Assembly: GCF_002734285.1 (NCBI RefSeq)
Contig: NZ_NSEA01000003.1
Span: 313,111-377,110, forward strand
DNA: 64,000 nucleotides
DNA from: Fredinandcohnia onubensis
GTDB taxonomy: Bacteria > Bacillota > Bacilli > Bacillales > Bacillaceae_L
Direction of reading: 5' to 3'
Position numbers and translations under genes: made by a program. Positions 27,345 to 36,152 of the stretch are shown piece after piece (within the stretch, counting starts at the first letter, position 1; each line of letters starts with the position of its first letter). The notes under the pieces are model-generated. The model was not told the DNA's origin, ran no database searches, and saw only the letters and a program-made list of their open reading frames with translations.

Positions 27345-28145
27345 TTGCAAAAATGGCTTTATCGCTTTTTTATAGAATTAACAAATCATCGTTTTTCATC
27401 GGCGATTTTAAAAAAATTTTCACAATCAAGAGTTAGTGCTATACTTATTCCGAGTTACGCGAAAATATACAAGATTAACCAAGCAGAAATGGAAAAAAAC
27501 TTGACTGAGTTCTCAACCTTACATGACCTTTTTATAAGACGGCTTAGAAAAGAAAGTAGGCAAATCGATCAAACCGAAAATACGGTGATTAGTCCTGTTG
27601 ATGCTGTCATTGAAGAAACGGGGATTATTACCGCTTCAAAAGAAATGATTGTAAAGGGTAAGCACTACCACGTTGCGGAAATGCTTGGAGATGAAGAGTC
27701 GCTTTCAAAATACATAGGTGGTACCTTCCTTATTCTTTATTTAAGCCCAAGCCACTATCATCGAATTCACAGTCCAATTTCTGGGGTCGTAACAAAGCAA
27801 TGGGAATTAGGTCGGAAATCGTATCCAGTTAATCGACTAGGGTTAAAATATGGTAGAGATCCTTTATCCAAGAACTTTAGAAAAATCACAGAAATAAAGG
27901 GCAATGATTCATATGTTGCGATGGTAAAGGTTGGTGCAATGTTTGTAAATAGTATAGAAACTACATATACAAGTGATACTGTGGAAAAAGGGGAAGAAAT
28001 TGCTTACTTTTCATTTGGCTCAACCGTCATATTGTTATTTGAAAAAGACAGTTTTATGCTTAGCCCTGAAATGAATGCCTCGACAGATATTAAAGTAGGT
28101 GAAGTTTTAGGGGTAATGAATGATAAAGAAAAAAAGAGCCACTAA
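27345..28145 (+). CDS. psd: Phosphatidylserine decarboxylase
   Basis: Converts phosphatidylserine to phosphatidylethanolamine at the membrane. It has 266 residues. The self-cleavage site is FGST near residue 228, whose Ser becomes the pyruvoyl group (the common form is LGST); LSPSHYHRIHSP near residues 134-145 holds the active-site His. I chose the TTG eight bases after GGAGG; another TTG two codons earlier is too close to it. Paired with divergent pssA. Confidence 0.93.
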   Translation: MQKWLYRFFIELTNHRFSSAILKKFSQSRVSAILIPSYAKIYKINQAEMEKNLTEFSTLHDLFIRRLRKESRQIDQTENTVISPVDAVIEETGIITASKEMIVKGKHYHVAEMLGDEESLSKYIGGTFLILYLSPSHYHRIHSPISGVVTKQWELGRKSYPVNRLGLKYGRDPLSKNFRKITEIKGNDSYVAMVKVGAMFVNSIETTYTSDTVEKGEEIAYFSFGSTVILLFEKDSFMLSPEMNASTDIKVGEVLGVMNDKEKKSH

Positions 28146-28155
28146 TTGGCTCTTT
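28133..28155. terminator. Bidirectional terminator between psd and sda
   Basis: Perfect 8-bp stem AAAGAGCC / GGCTCTTT with the psd stop codon in the loop; usable from both strands. Confidence 0.75.
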
Positions 28156-28166
28156 AAATAAATGAA

Positions 28167-28331
28167 TTATGATATATTTCTAATTTTATGTCCCAATGAT
28201 CTGCGCATTATTTCAGTTTCAATAAGGTGAATAAAATCAGGACTTAGCTTTAATTTTATTGCTTTAAAATAAGATTCAACTAACAAGTCATCTGATAATT
28301 TTTTCATATCATACTGCCAATAGTTGGCCAT
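28167..28331 (-). CDS. sda: Sporulation checkpoint inhibitor Sda
   Basis: Small helical-hairpin protein that blocks the sporulation histidine kinases (KinA) when replication is disturbed. Matches Sda over [26 protein letters not shown] and the conserved end RRSLGHKI. The ATG at 28331 directly follows AGGAGGTGA and gives 54 residues; an internal ATG at codon 9 gives exactly the 46-residue core but has no ribosome binding site. DnaA boxes lie upstream, in keeping with the DnaA control of sda known in B. subtilis. Confidence 0.92.
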   Translation of the reverse strand: MANYWQYDMKKLSDDLLVESYFKAIKLKLSPDFIHLIETEIMRRSLGHKIRNIS

Positions 28332-28453
28332 TCACCTCCTAAATTATTTACGTGTAAGATGTTCTAATGTATCTCATGTTGCATATACTATTATGTTATT
28401 CTTAGTTGTTAAATTAACTCTATCATGAAAAAAATAATAGAACAACCGTTCTG

Positions 28454-28552
28454 TTATCCACAGGAAATGGTGGATAACCTGTGGGTATTTTGTTTATAAA
28501 ATATGGAAATCTATGTATATCGCTGTGTAAAATGTGCATAAGATTATCCACA
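28454..28552. promoter_or_regulatory. DnaA-box cluster upstream of sda
   Basis: Perfect TTATNCACA boxes at 28454-28462 and 28544-28552 (TTATCCACA, plus strand) and 28533-28541 (TTATGCACA, minus strand), and an 8/9 box at 28469-28477 (TTATCCACC, minus strand). The cluster lies between divergent sda and yqeG, 120-220 bases from the sda start. Confidence 0.85.
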
Positions 28553-28641
28553 GGTGTTGAAATTTACTGACTTTTGTCGAAAACTTTTTATTTTTTGTAT
28601 AAAAAATGTAATATTATCATGCGTTTTGTCATCTTTTTGCT

Positions 28642-28670
28642 TTGTGGAAATCATATTAATTCGTTATGAT
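28642..28670 (+). promoter_or_regulatory. Putative sigma-A promoter of yqeG
   Basis: TTGTGG and TATGAT separated by 17 bases, 44 bases before the yqeG start. Confidence 0.55.
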
Positions 28671-28713
28671 AGGATGGGTATAAAAAGGGTAGTCCGAGAG
28701 AGGTGTAAACAAA

Positions 28714-29229
28714 TTGTTAAATGTTTTTTTACCAAATGAACATGTGAAATCAGTTTTTGAGGTTTCACCAAGCAAATTAAAAGAACTAGGCATCAAAGGT
28801 GTCATTACCGATTTAGATAATACTTTGGTAGAATGGGATCGCCCAAGTGCAACTCCAGAACTTGTTGAATGGTTTAAGGAGATTAAGGAGCAAGGTATTA
28901 CCGTAACAATTGTCTCAAATAATAATGAAAAACGAGTAAAAGAATTTGCAGATCCACTAGGTATTCCATTTATTTTTGAGGCGAGAAAACCATTGGTACG
29001 TGCTTTTAAGCGCGCAGTAAAGGAAATGGGTCTACAAAAGGATGAAGTTGTTGTAATCGGTGATCAACTTCTAACAGATGTCTTCGGTGGGAATCGGAGT
29101 GGCTTGCATACGATTCTAGTTGTTCCAGTTGCCCAAACAGACGGTTTTTTTACAAAATTTAACCGCCTAGTCGAAAGAAGAATATTAACTTGGATGAAGC
29201 GTCGTGGAATGCTTTATTGGGAGGATTAA
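28714..29229 (+). CDS. yqeG: YqeG family HAD-superfamily phosphatase
   Basis: A 171-residue HAD phosphatase (subfamily IIIA). The nucleophile motif is DLDNTLVEWDRP near residue 29, motif II is TIVSNNNE, and motif III/IV is VVVIGDQLLTDVFGGN. The physiological substrate is not firmly known; a related family includes phosphatidylglycerophosphate phosphatases. The TTG start follows AGAGAGGTG. First gene of a long compact run through yqeM. Confidence 0.93.
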   Translation: MLNVFLPNEHVKSVFEVSPSKLKELGIKGVITDLDNTLVEWDRPSATPELVEWFKEIKEQGITVTIVSNNNEKRVKEFADPLGIPFIFEARKPLVRAFKRAVKEMGLQKDEVVVIGDQLLTDVFGGNRSGLHTILVVPVAQTDGFFTKFNRLVERRILTWMKRRGMLYWED

Positions 29230-29234
29230 ATAGA

Positions 29235-30344
29235 GTGGAACAAGAAAAAATTAGCTGTATTGGCTGTGGAGTAGAAATCCAAACAGCTGACGAAACAAAA
29301 TTAGGATATGCACCAGCATCTGCTTTAGAAAAGGATAAAGTCATATGCCAACGATGCTTTAAATTAAAGCATTATAATGAAGTACAAGATGTTTCTTTAA
29401 CGGATGATGACTTTTTGAAAATCTTACACGGGATCGGCTCTACCAATGCATTAATCGTAAAAATTGTTGATATATTCGACTTTAACGGCAGCTGGTTACC
29501 AGGTCTTCACCGATTTGTGGGGAACAATAATATACTATTAGTCGGTAATAAAGTAGATTTGCTACCGAAATCGGTAAAACCAAAAAAACTAGTAAATTGG
29601 ATGAAAGAATCATCTCGAGAACTTGGCTTAAAACCGGTAGATGTCTTTTTAATTAGTGCAGAAAAAGGTACAGGCATCAAGGAGGTAGCTGAAGCAATTG
29701 AGCACTACCGCTCAGGAAAAGATGTATATGTAGTAGGGTGTACGAATGTCGGAAAGTCCACATTCATCAATCGTCTGATTAAGGAATTTAGCGGAGAGAA
29801 GGAGGACATCATTACTACTTCTCACTTCCCAGGTACAACATTAGATATTATTGATATTCCTCTTGATGAGGAGCATTCCTTATTTGATACTCCAGGAATA
29901 ATCAATCACCATCAAATGGCACACTTTGTATCAAAACAAGACTTAAAAGTTATTACACCTAAGAAAGAAATTAAACCGAAGGTCTTTCAGTTAAATGAAG
30001 GACAAACTTTGTTTTTTGGTGGTTTAGCAAGGTTTGATTTTGTAAGTGGTGGCAGACAGTCTTTCGTTTGTCATTTCTCAAATTTGCTTAATATCCATCG
30101 TACAAAACTTGAAAATGCTGACGAACTATATGAAAAACATCAGGGTGAGCTCTTGCAGCCTCCTGGCCAAAATGAATTAAATGATTTTCCACCACTGGTT
30201 GCCCATGAATTCATGATCAAAGAAGCGAAAACAGATATTGTTTTCTCTGGATTGGGTTGGGTAACGATTAATGAACCACATACGAAGGTAGTAGCTCATG
30301 TTCCAAAGGGCGTTGGGGTTATGATCAGAAAATCATTAATCTAA
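29235..30344 (+). CDS. yqeH: Ribosome biogenesis GTPase YqeH
   Basis: Circularly permuted GTPase required for 30S subunit assembly in Bacillus. It has 369 residues. An N-terminal zinc finger (CIGCG and CQRC) is followed by the motifs in permuted order: G4 NKVD and G5 SAEKG first, then G1 GCTNVGKST near residue 170 and G3 DTPG. The GTG start follows GGGAGG at ten bases; the open frame to its left overlaps yqeG and has no ribosome binding site. Confidence 0.94.
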   Translation: MEQEKISCIGCGVEIQTADETKLGYAPASALEKDKVICQRCFKLKHYNEVQDVSLTDDDFLKILHGIGSTNALIVKIVDIFDFNGSWLPGLHRFVGNNNILLVGNKVDLLPKSVKPKKLVNWMKESSRELGLKPVDVFLISAEKGTGIKEVAEAIEHYRSGKDVYVVGCTNVGKSTFINRLIKEFSGEKEDIITTSHFPGTTLDIIDIPLDEEHSLFDTPGIINHHQMAHFVSKQDLKVITPKKEIKPKVFQLNEGQTLFFGGLARFDFVSGGRQSFVCHFSNLLNIHRTKLENADELYEKHQGELLQPPGQNELNDFPPLVAHEFMIKEAKTDIVFSGLGWVTINEPHTKVVAHVPKGVGVMIRKSLI

Positions 30345-30383
30345 AAAGAGACAGTAGTAAAATGAATGGTAATGGGTGAGGAA

Positions 30384-31229
30384 ATGGAAAAAGTATATGG
30401 GGTAATTGGAAGTCCCATTTCACATTCGATGTCACCGATGATGCACAATGATATTTTTGAACACTATAAGCTTTATGCAAGATACCATGCTTTTCATGTG
30501 GAACAAGGCCAGGTGAAAGCTGCAATTGAAGGAATAAGGGCACTTGGGGTATCGGGCATTAATGTTACAATTCCACATAAATTAGAAGTAATCGACTATT
30601 TAGATGAAATTGAAGAGGTTACTAAGAATATCGGTGCAGTGAATACGATTGTAAATGAAAATGGGAAATTAGTAGGTTATAACACGGACGGAAATGGATT
30701 TATCCGTTCGTTAAATCGTGTCATCAGTAATGAGGAATTGCGTTCTTCGAATGTATTGATAATAGGAGCTGGTGGTGCAGCTAGAGGGATATTTATCTCA
30801 TTAGCAGCATTGGGTGTGAAAAGAATTGATATTGTAAATCGTACGGTTGACCGAGCAAAAGCCATTATTGATGATTGCAAATTCGAGGTTGACTCACATT
30901 CACTCGCTTTTGCGGATGCAGAGAGTGATCTAGGTAAATATAAAGTCATTATCAATACAACTTCGGTTGGTATGCATCCCAAGGTTGATGACATGCCGCT
31001 TAGACTGGAGAATTTGGCTCCAAAAACAATCGTAAGTGATATCATTTATAATCCATTTGAAACTAAGCTCTTGCGTGAAGCTGGAGAACGTGGTGCAATT
31101 ACGCAAAATGGAATTGGAATGTTTGTTTATCAGGGTGCTTTAGCATTCGAAAAATGGACAGGAATATTTCCAGATACGGATAGAATGGAAAGACTAGTTA
31201 CAAAGCAATTAGGAGGTAAAACATGCTAA
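30384..31229 (+). CDS. aroE: Shikimate dehydrogenase (NADP+)
   Basis: Reduces 3-dehydroshikimate to shikimate in aromatic amino acid synthesis. It has 281 residues. The substrate site GSPISHSMSPMMHN is at residues 8-21, the catalytic Lys lies in NVTIPHK, and the NADP-binding loop is GAGGAARGI near residue 130. The start is the third of three in-frame ATGs, after GGGTGAGG; earlier ones at 30366 and 30372 lack a ribosome binding site. Overlaps yqeI by seven bases. Confidence 0.93.
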   Translation: MEKVYGVIGSPISHSMSPMMHNDIFEHYKLYARYHAFHVEQGQVKAAIEGIRALGVSGINVTIPHKLEVIDYLDEIEEVTKNIGAVNTIVNENGKLVGYNTDGNGFIRSLNRVISNEELRSSNVLIIGAGGAARGIFISLAALGVKRIDIVNRTVDRAKAIIDDCKFEVDSHSLAFADAESDLGKYKVIINTTSVGMHPKVDDMPLRLENLAPKTIVSDIIYNPFETKLLREAGERGAITQNGIGMFVYQGALAFEKWTGIFPDTDRMERLVTKQLGGKTC

Positions 31230-31525
31230 CAGGTAAACAAAAACGATTTTTGCGATCCAAAGCCCATCATTTAGATCCGATCTTTCAGGTTGGAAAGGGT
31301 GGGGTAAATGACAACATGATTAAACAAATCAGCGATGCGCTAGAAGCTCGTGAACTATTAAAGGTAAGTGTCCTTCAAAACTGCGAGGATGACCGTGAAA
31401 CGGTAGCGCAAGAGCTGAGCAAAGGTGCAAAAGCTGAACTGGTTCAAATCATTGGAAATACAATTGTGCTGTACAAACAGTCTAAAGAAAACAAGCAATT
31501 GGAGCTACCAAAGGCTAACAAGTAA
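31223..31525 (+). CDS. yqeI: Ribosome-associated RNA-binding protein YqeI (YhbY/CRM domain)
   Basis: A 100-residue CRM-domain protein linked to ribosome assembly. Family features are [16 protein letters not shown] at the N-terminus and the [10 protein letters not shown] loop equivalent to GxxG. The ATG follows AGGAGGTAAAAC and overlaps the aroE end. It sits between yqeH and nadD, the conserved Firmicute order. Confidence 0.93.
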   Translation: MLTGKQKRFLRSKAHHLDPIFQVGKGGVNDNMIKQISDALEARELLKVSVLQNCEDDRETVAQELSKGAKAELVQIIGNTIVLYKQSKENKQLELPKANK

Positions 31526-31551
31526 GCATCCAACTGAAAAGGAGGGAGAAA

Positions 31552-32121
31552 ATGAACCATATCGGAATCATAGGTGGTACATTTGATCCGCCCCATATTG
31601 GTCATTTGTTCATTGCATCAGAGGTATTAACGCAGCTAGATCTTTCGGAGATTTGGTTTATGCCCAATCGTATACCTCCACACAAAGAACGGAAAAGTTA
31701 TGTGACCGATGAGGAGCGGGTTGAAATGCTCTCTCTAGCCATTTCAGGCCAACCAAAATTCAAGTTACAGTTAATTGAACTGGATAGAGAAGGACCCTCA
31801 TTTACATATGACACAATCCTATTGTTACGTGAACAATATCGTGATACAAAGTTTTATTTTATCATTGGTGGGGACATGGTTGAATATTTGCCACATTGGC
31901 ATAAAATTGATGAACTCATGGATTTGATTACGTTTGTTGGGGTGAAAAGACCAGGGTATTCTTTTCCGACTCAATATCCAATCGTTGAAGTAGATGTTCC
32001 TCAATTAGATATCTCTTCTTCAATGATAAGAAAAAGACTGAGGGAAAATAGAAATACAATGTATTTAGTTCCTGAAAAAGTACGAAACTATATAGAGGAG
32101 AAGCATTTATATGGAACGTGA
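31552..32121 (+). CDS. nadD: Nicotinate-nucleotide adenylyltransferase
   Basis: Makes deamido-NAD from nicotinate mononucleotide and ATP. It has 189 residues. The nucleotidyltransferase motif [11 protein letters not shown] is at residues 8-18 and the second motif is [10 protein letters not shown] near residue 157. The ATG follows AAGGAGGGAGAAA. Overlaps yqeK by 11 bases. Confidence 0.95.
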   Translation: MNHIGIIGGTFDPPHIGHLFIASEVLTQLDLSEIWFMPNRIPPHKERKSYVTDEERVEMLSLAISGQPKFKLQLIELDREGPSFTYDTILLLREQYRDTKFYFIIGGDMVEYLPHWHKIDELMDLITFVGVKRPGYSFPTQYPIVEVDVPQLDISSSMIRKRLRENRNTMYLVPEKVRNYIEEKHLYGT

Positions 32122-32683
32122 TAGGGCCCTTGAGCTTGTTAAAGAACAGTTAACGGAGCACCGTTATCAGCATACACTTGGTGTTACGGAGACAGCAATT
32201 GAATTGGCCAACCGATATAATGCTGATGTGAAAAAGGCCGAAACGGCTGCCATATTCCATGACTATGCGAAATTTAGATCAAAGGAAGAGATGAAGCAGA
32301 TCATCATCGACCAACATATGCCAAACGATTTATTAATTCATAATACAGAACTTTGGCATGCACCGGTTGGAGCCTATCTTGTTAAGACAGAGGTAGGGAT
32401 TCATGATGAAGAAATCCTTGATGCAATCCGCTTCCATACATCTGGACGTGAAAAAATGACTCTGCTTGAAAAGGTTATTTTTGTCGCAGATTACATAGAG
32501 CCAGGTCGACATTTTCCTGGTGTAGAGGAAGTTAGAGAAATCGCAAAACAGGATTTAGACACAGCCCTCATCTATTCATTAAGAAACACCATCATGTTTT
32601 TGGTAAAAAAAAATCAAGCAATTTATCCCGATACTTTGCAAACATACAATGCATTAATCTTAAATAAAAAGGGGGAATCCTAG
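32111..32683 (+). CDS. yqeK: HD-domain hydrolase YqeK (Ap4A hydrolase)
   Basis: A 190-residue HD-superfamily metal hydrolase. YqeK proteins cleave diadenosine tetraphosphate symmetrically. Metal ligands are visible as H in [11 protein letters not shown] in FHDYAK near residue 56, and D in VADYIEPGR near residue 127. It is translated from within the end of nadD, with rsfS one base after its stop. Confidence 0.93.
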   Translation: MERDRALELVKEQLTEHRYQHTLGVTETAIELANRYNADVKKAETAAIFHDYAKFRSKEEMKQIIIDQHMPNDLLIHNTELWHAPVGAYLVKTEVGIHDEEILDAIRFHTSGREKMTLLEKVIFVADYIEPGRHFPGVEEVREIAKQDLDTALIYSLRNTIMFLVKKNQAIYPDTLQTYNALILNKKGES

Positions 32684-32684
32684 G

Positions 32685-33041
32685 GTGAATGAAAGAGACA
32701 TTTTAACATTTGCAGTTCAAGCTGCTGACGATAAGCGTGCTGAAAATATTGTAGCATTAAATATGAAGGGGCTATCCCTTGTTGCTGATTATTTTTTAAT
32801 CTGCCACGGAAATTCTGAAAAACAAGTTCAAGCAATTGCACGTGAAATTAAAGACAAAGCGGATGAAAATGGTATTCAAATTAAACGTCTCGAGGGCTTT
32901 GACGAAGCAAGATGGGTTCTTGTTGATCTAGGAGATGTAATTGCTCACGTATTCCATAAAGACGAGCGTACCTACTATAATTTAGAACGGCTTTGGGGAG
33001 ATGCGCCTACTGAAACAGTAGAAGACGTGCTAAGTTTATGA
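32685..33041 (+). CDS. rsfS: Ribosomal silencing factor RsfS
   Basis: Binds ribosomal protein L14 and prevents subunit joining under starvation. It has 118 residues, as in B. subtilis YqeL. Conserved blocks are GLSLVADYFLICHGNS, the GFDEARWVLVDLGDVIAHVF core, and YYNLERLWGDAP. The GTG start follows GGGGGAATCCTAG. It overlaps yqeM by four bases. Confidence 0.95.
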   Translation: MNERDILTFAVQAADDKRAENIVALNMKGLSLVADYFLICHGNSEKQVQAIAREIKDKADENGIQIKRLEGFDEARWVLVDLGDVIAHVFHKDERTYYNLERLWGDAPTETVEDVLSL

Positions 33042-33781
33042 GCTATGGAGAATTTGCCTATATCTACGATGAACTAATGCGTGATGTGGATTATGAGCAA
33101 TGGATATCGTTTTTTAAAGAGAGAGTTTCACATGTTAATAAAAACCGTCCTTTACGTGTTCTTGATCTAGGCTGCGGAACAGGTGAAATTGCTATTCGAC
33201 TTGCAAAAGAGGGGTATGAGGTTGTAGGGGTAGATCTCTCTGAAGACATGCTGGCAGTAGCGAATAACAAAGCAATGGAAGCTGGAGTGAGGGTTGAGTT
33301 TTACCAACAGGATATGGTGGAAATCTCGGGGTTAGACCCATTTGATATGATTGTCATTTTCTGTGATTCACTTAATTATCTACGTACAGAAAAAGATGTG
33401 CAAAAAACCTTTCAAAATGTGTTCAGGCTTTTGAAACACGATGGGCTTTTATTGTTTGATGTTCATTCCGTTTATAAAATGGATTCCATTTTTATGGATG
33501 GGCCATTTGTGAGCAGTGATGAAGAGGTTAGTTTTATTTGGAATTGTTTTGGGGGGGAACATCCTCACAGTGTAGAGCATGAATTATCGTTTTTTGTGAA
33601 AAATGAACATAATGATGATTATACGAGATTTGACGAATTTCATGAACAGCGAACCTTTCCGATTCAAACGTTTCAAAATTGGCTTGAGGAAATTGGTTTT
33701 AAAGTTGTTGATGTGCTTGCTGATTTTAGTAATCCAGTTCAGGAGACTTCTGAACGGATATTATTTACCGCAAAAAAATAG
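33038..33781 (+). CDS. yqeM: SAM-dependent methyltransferase YqeM
   Basis: A 247-residue class I methyltransferase with motif I VLDLGCGTGEIAIRLA near residue 42 and the acidic GVDLSEDML segment after it. Target unknown. It overlaps rsfS (ATGA) and is the last gene of the yqeG-yqeM run, with a terminator directly after its stop. Confidence 0.9.
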   Translation: MSYGEFAYIYDELMRDVDYEQWISFFKERVSHVNKNRPLRVLDLGCGTGEIAIRLAKEGYEVVGVDLSEDMLAVANNKAMEAGVRVEFYQQDMVEISGLDPFDMIVIFCDSLNYLRTEKDVQKTFQNVFRLLKHDGLLLFDVHSVYKMDSIFMDGPFVSSDEEVSFIWNCFGGEHPHSVEHELSFFVKNEHNDDYTRFDEFHEQRTFPIQTFQNWLEEIGFKVVDVLADFSNPVQETSERILFTAKK

Positions 33782-33811
33782 AGGGTCAGACGATGTCTGC
33801 CCTCTTTTTTT
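33781..33811 (+). terminator. Terminator after yqeM
   Basis: Stem GAGGG-n2-AGAC / GTCT-n-CCCTC followed by a run of T. Confidence 0.88.
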
Positions 33812-33855
33812 GTCGTGAAAAAATGAGTTCCTATTTAGGAAGTAACATGGTATAT

Positions 33856-34689
33856 TTATCGAGATGGAGTCTCGTTAAATTGTTTATTCACTTCGTAAAT
33901 GTCCTCATCAAATTTTCGATGGGTACTCTTAAATAGTTCTTCAAATAACTCACCTATATTTTCTTCCATTGCCTTAATCCCTTCCCAAGTGACACCACCT
34001 TTTACACATACTTTTTCCTGGAGAGTGGGTAACGTATAGAATTCCTTTTCAAGCAATTTCCCCATTCCGACAATCATTTCACTAGCTAATATTGTTGCCT
34101 GCTCCTCTGTAATTTTTGTTTCCTTCACTGCTGCATTTATAAACTTTCTCACAAGATAAGTAAAAAACGCAGGACCACAGCTTACAATATCAGAAGCGAC
34201 TCTTGTAATGTCGTTATTTATGTGAACCGGAGCAGAAATTTGCTCAAATAGAAATTCTAAATAATCCTTAAATCTGCTGCTTATGCTACTTCCAAGAGTA
34301 AATAAGGAAACGCCTGTTAGTGCGCGATTTGTAATACTTGGAATAATACGTGCGACCTGACAATTTACAATTGATTCGAGCTGTTCAACAGAAATCGGAC
34401 TCGTAATCGAAACGATACATTTATTACTCGTTAGGCAAGGAGATAATTGGTGTAAAAGGGGGTGAATTTCCAAAGGCTTTACACAAATGAAAATTAAATC
34501 AGAGCCTTTTACAACATCTTCATTTGCCGCTACAACTGTGATATCTGGCAAGGAGTTTTTTATGGCTATTGCTTTTTCAATCGTACGATTTGTTATCGTT
34601 AATTTTGAAGGCGGAACAGCAAGAGAATCTACAAAGGACTCTATTAAAATTTTCCCCATATTTCCTGTACCAATAAACCCTATATTCAA
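33856..34689 (-). CDS. comER: ComER, pyrroline-5-carboxylate reductase-like protein
   Basis: A 277-residue protein of the pyrroline-5-carboxylate reductase fold, with the Rossmann motif GFIGTGNMG at residues 4-12. It is placed opposite the comE operon as in B. subtilis, where it is not needed for competence; its function is poorly defined and links to sporulation and biofilm have been suggested. The C-terminal ITEEQATILASEMIVGMGKLLE segment corresponds to the P5CR dimer domain. The TTG start follows AAAGGAGGGA. Confidence 0.9.
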   Translation of the reverse strand: MNIGFIGTGNMGKILIESFVDSLAVPPSKLTITNRTIEKAIAIKNSLPDITVVAANEDVVKGSDLIFICVKPLEIHPLLHQLSPCLTSNKCIVSITSPISVEQLESIVNCQVARIIPSITNRALTGVSLFTLGSSISSRFKDYLEFLFEQISAPVHINNDITRVASDIVSCGPAFFTYLVRKFINAAVKETKITEEQATILASEMIVGMGKLLEKEFYTLPTLQEKVCVKGGVTWEGIKAMEENIGELFEELFKSTHRKFDEDIYEVNKQFNETPSR

Positions 34690-34791
34690 GTTCGTCCCTC
34701 CTTTACAGACTATTCTCCTAAAACAATATGTTTTCCCGTATAAAATTATGAATGATTTTAATTAAAGTATAAAAACAAAGGAGACCAAACC

Positions 34792-35394
34792 ATGAATTTT
34801 AAAGAAAAAAAGATTAAGTTAATTTTTATTAGTTGTGGAATTTGTCTAGTTATCTTTATTGTCTTTTACAATATTTTTGATCATGGAACAAAAGCAGAAC
34901 CTTATGAGGTAGAAGAGGATTTGTTCCTGGAACCGAACGTTGAGGATGAGCCCGTTGCAGAGGAAGAGACTAAGGTAATTCTTGTTGATATTAAGGGTGC
35001 GGTACATAATGAGGATGTATTTGAGGCTGAGAATGGGATGAGGATTAAGGACGTTATAGAGATGGCAGGGGGATTTACTGAAGATGCAAACATTAAGCAA
35101 GTGAATTTAGCACAGCGAGTGGAGGATGAAATGGTTATTTATGTTCCACGCATTGGTGAGGATGTCGAAATGGAGAACAGTTTGTCCCCGAAAAGCGATG
35201 GAAAGATTTCATTAAATAAGGGAACACAGGCAGATTTTGAAACGTTATCAGGAATTGGCCCATCTAAAGCGGCAGCGATTATTGCATTCCGTGAAGAAAA
35301 TGGACCGTTTAAACAACTTGAGGACCTGATGGAAGTTAGCGGAATTGGGGAAAAATCCTTTGAGAAAATAAAAGACGAGCTTAAATTAAATTAA
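34792..35394 (+). CDS. comEA: Competence DNA-binding receptor ComEA
   Basis: Membrane-anchored double-stranded DNA receptor for transformation. It has 200 residues: one membrane segment at about residues 8-27, an acidic linker, an SLBB oligomerisation domain at about residues 62-122 (VDIKGAVHNEDVF onward), and a C-terminal double helix-hairpin-helix (LSGIGPSKAAAIIAF and VSGIGEKSFEKI) that binds DNA. First gene of comEA-EB-EC. The ATG follows AAAGGAGACCAAACC. Confidence 0.95.
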   Translation: MNFKEKKIKLIFISCGICLVIFIVFYNIFDHGTKAEPYEVEEDLFLEPNVEDEPVAEEETKVILVDIKGAVHNEDVFEAENGMRIKDVIEMAGGFTEDANIKQVNLAQRVEDEMVIYVPRIGEDVEMENSLSPKSDGKISLNKGTQADFETLSGIGPSKAAAIIAFREENGPFKQLEDLMEVSGIGEKSFEKIKDELKLN

Positions 35395-35427
35395 CTTAAT
35401 TCAGCAAGAGCTGAACTAAGTTAATTT
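35388..35427 (+). terminator. Long hairpin over the comEA stop codon
   Basis: A 15-base arm (35391-35405) pairs with 35410-35424 with a single G-U pair, and pairing extends a few A-T pairs outward. No T-run follows. Either an attenuator within the comE operon or an mRNA-processing structure. Confidence 0.6.
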
Positions 35428-35517
35428 GCCTCCGGCGGATGCCACAGATTTTTAGAGGAAGTTTTTCGAACAAGTTCGAAAAAATCTGGGCGCAAATACG
35501 CCAAGGGCGTATTTGAT
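35428..35517. repeat. Compound hairpin element between comEA and comEB
   Basis: A GC-richer block containing two further perfect hairpins: TTTTTCGAAC / GTTCGAAAAA nested in an outer CAGATT / AATCTG pairing, then CAAATACGCC / GGCGTATTTG. The composition and the start GCCTCCGGCGGATG look like a dispersed intergenic repeat of the kind scattered in Bacillus genomes. Copy number cannot be seen from this window. Confidence 0.5.
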
Positions 35518-35582
35518 TTGACTGTTTGTACAAATAACCGATAAAATAATTGTAAGATTTTGTTGAAGGGATGGGGGAAGTT

Positions 35583-36152
35583 TTGAATCGAATAGAATGG
35601 GATCAATATTTTATGGCACAAAGCCATTTACTTGCATTAAGAAGTACATGTACTCGACTAACAGTTGGGGCAACAATTGTACGAGATAAGCGAATTATTG
35701 CAGGGGGCTATAATGGCTCCGTGTCTGGCGGTACACACTGTTCAGATGAAGGGTGTTATGTAGTCGAAAATCACTGTATAAGAACCGTTCACGCCGAAAT
35801 TAATGCATTACTGCAATGTGCCAAATTTGGAGTCCCTACAGAAAATGCGGAAATCTATGTTACTCATTTTCCATGCCTCCAATGCACAAAAGCAATTATC
35901 CAAGCAGGGATTAAGGTTGTCTATTACGCGGAAGATTATAAAAATCATCCTTATGCAATAGAATTACTTCAGAAATCAAATGTAAGAATTGAGAAGGTTC
36001 CTCTTCAAGAAATGGTGATTGACTTAAAATCAAAGGAGAAATTAGCATTTGTTAATGATTTAATAGAAAGATTAACAGAGTCAGGTGCGGATGATAGAGA
36101 AATAGAGAAATTGCATGAGAAAACTGCTGCATTATTTTCAAATATTGGTTAG
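35583..36152 (+). CDS. comEB: dCMP deaminase ComEB
   Basis: Cytosolic deoxycytidylate deaminase, 189 residues as in B. subtilis. The zinc site is HAE in TVHAEINALL near residue 71 and PCLQC near residue 99. In B. subtilis comEB lies between comEA and comEC but is not required for DNA uptake. The TTG start follows TGGGGGAAG; an in-frame ATG four codons earlier is inside that region. It overlaps comEC. Confidence 0.92.
   Translation: MNRIEWDQYFMAQSHLLALRSTCTRLTVGATIVRDKRIIAGGYNGSVSGGTHCSDEGCYVVENHCIRTVHAEINALLQCAKFGVPTENAEIYVTHFPCLQCTKAIIQAGIKVVYYAEDYKNHPYAIELLQKSNVRIEKVPLQEMVIDLKSKEKLAFVNDLIERLTESGADDREIEKLHEKTAALFSNIG

Noticed and set aside
35421-35627. 68-codon minus-strand ORF between comEA and comEB
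   Set aside because: It is a translation of the compound hairpin element; no ribosome binding site, and the hydrophobic or Pro-rich peptide is what this repeat gives in any genome.
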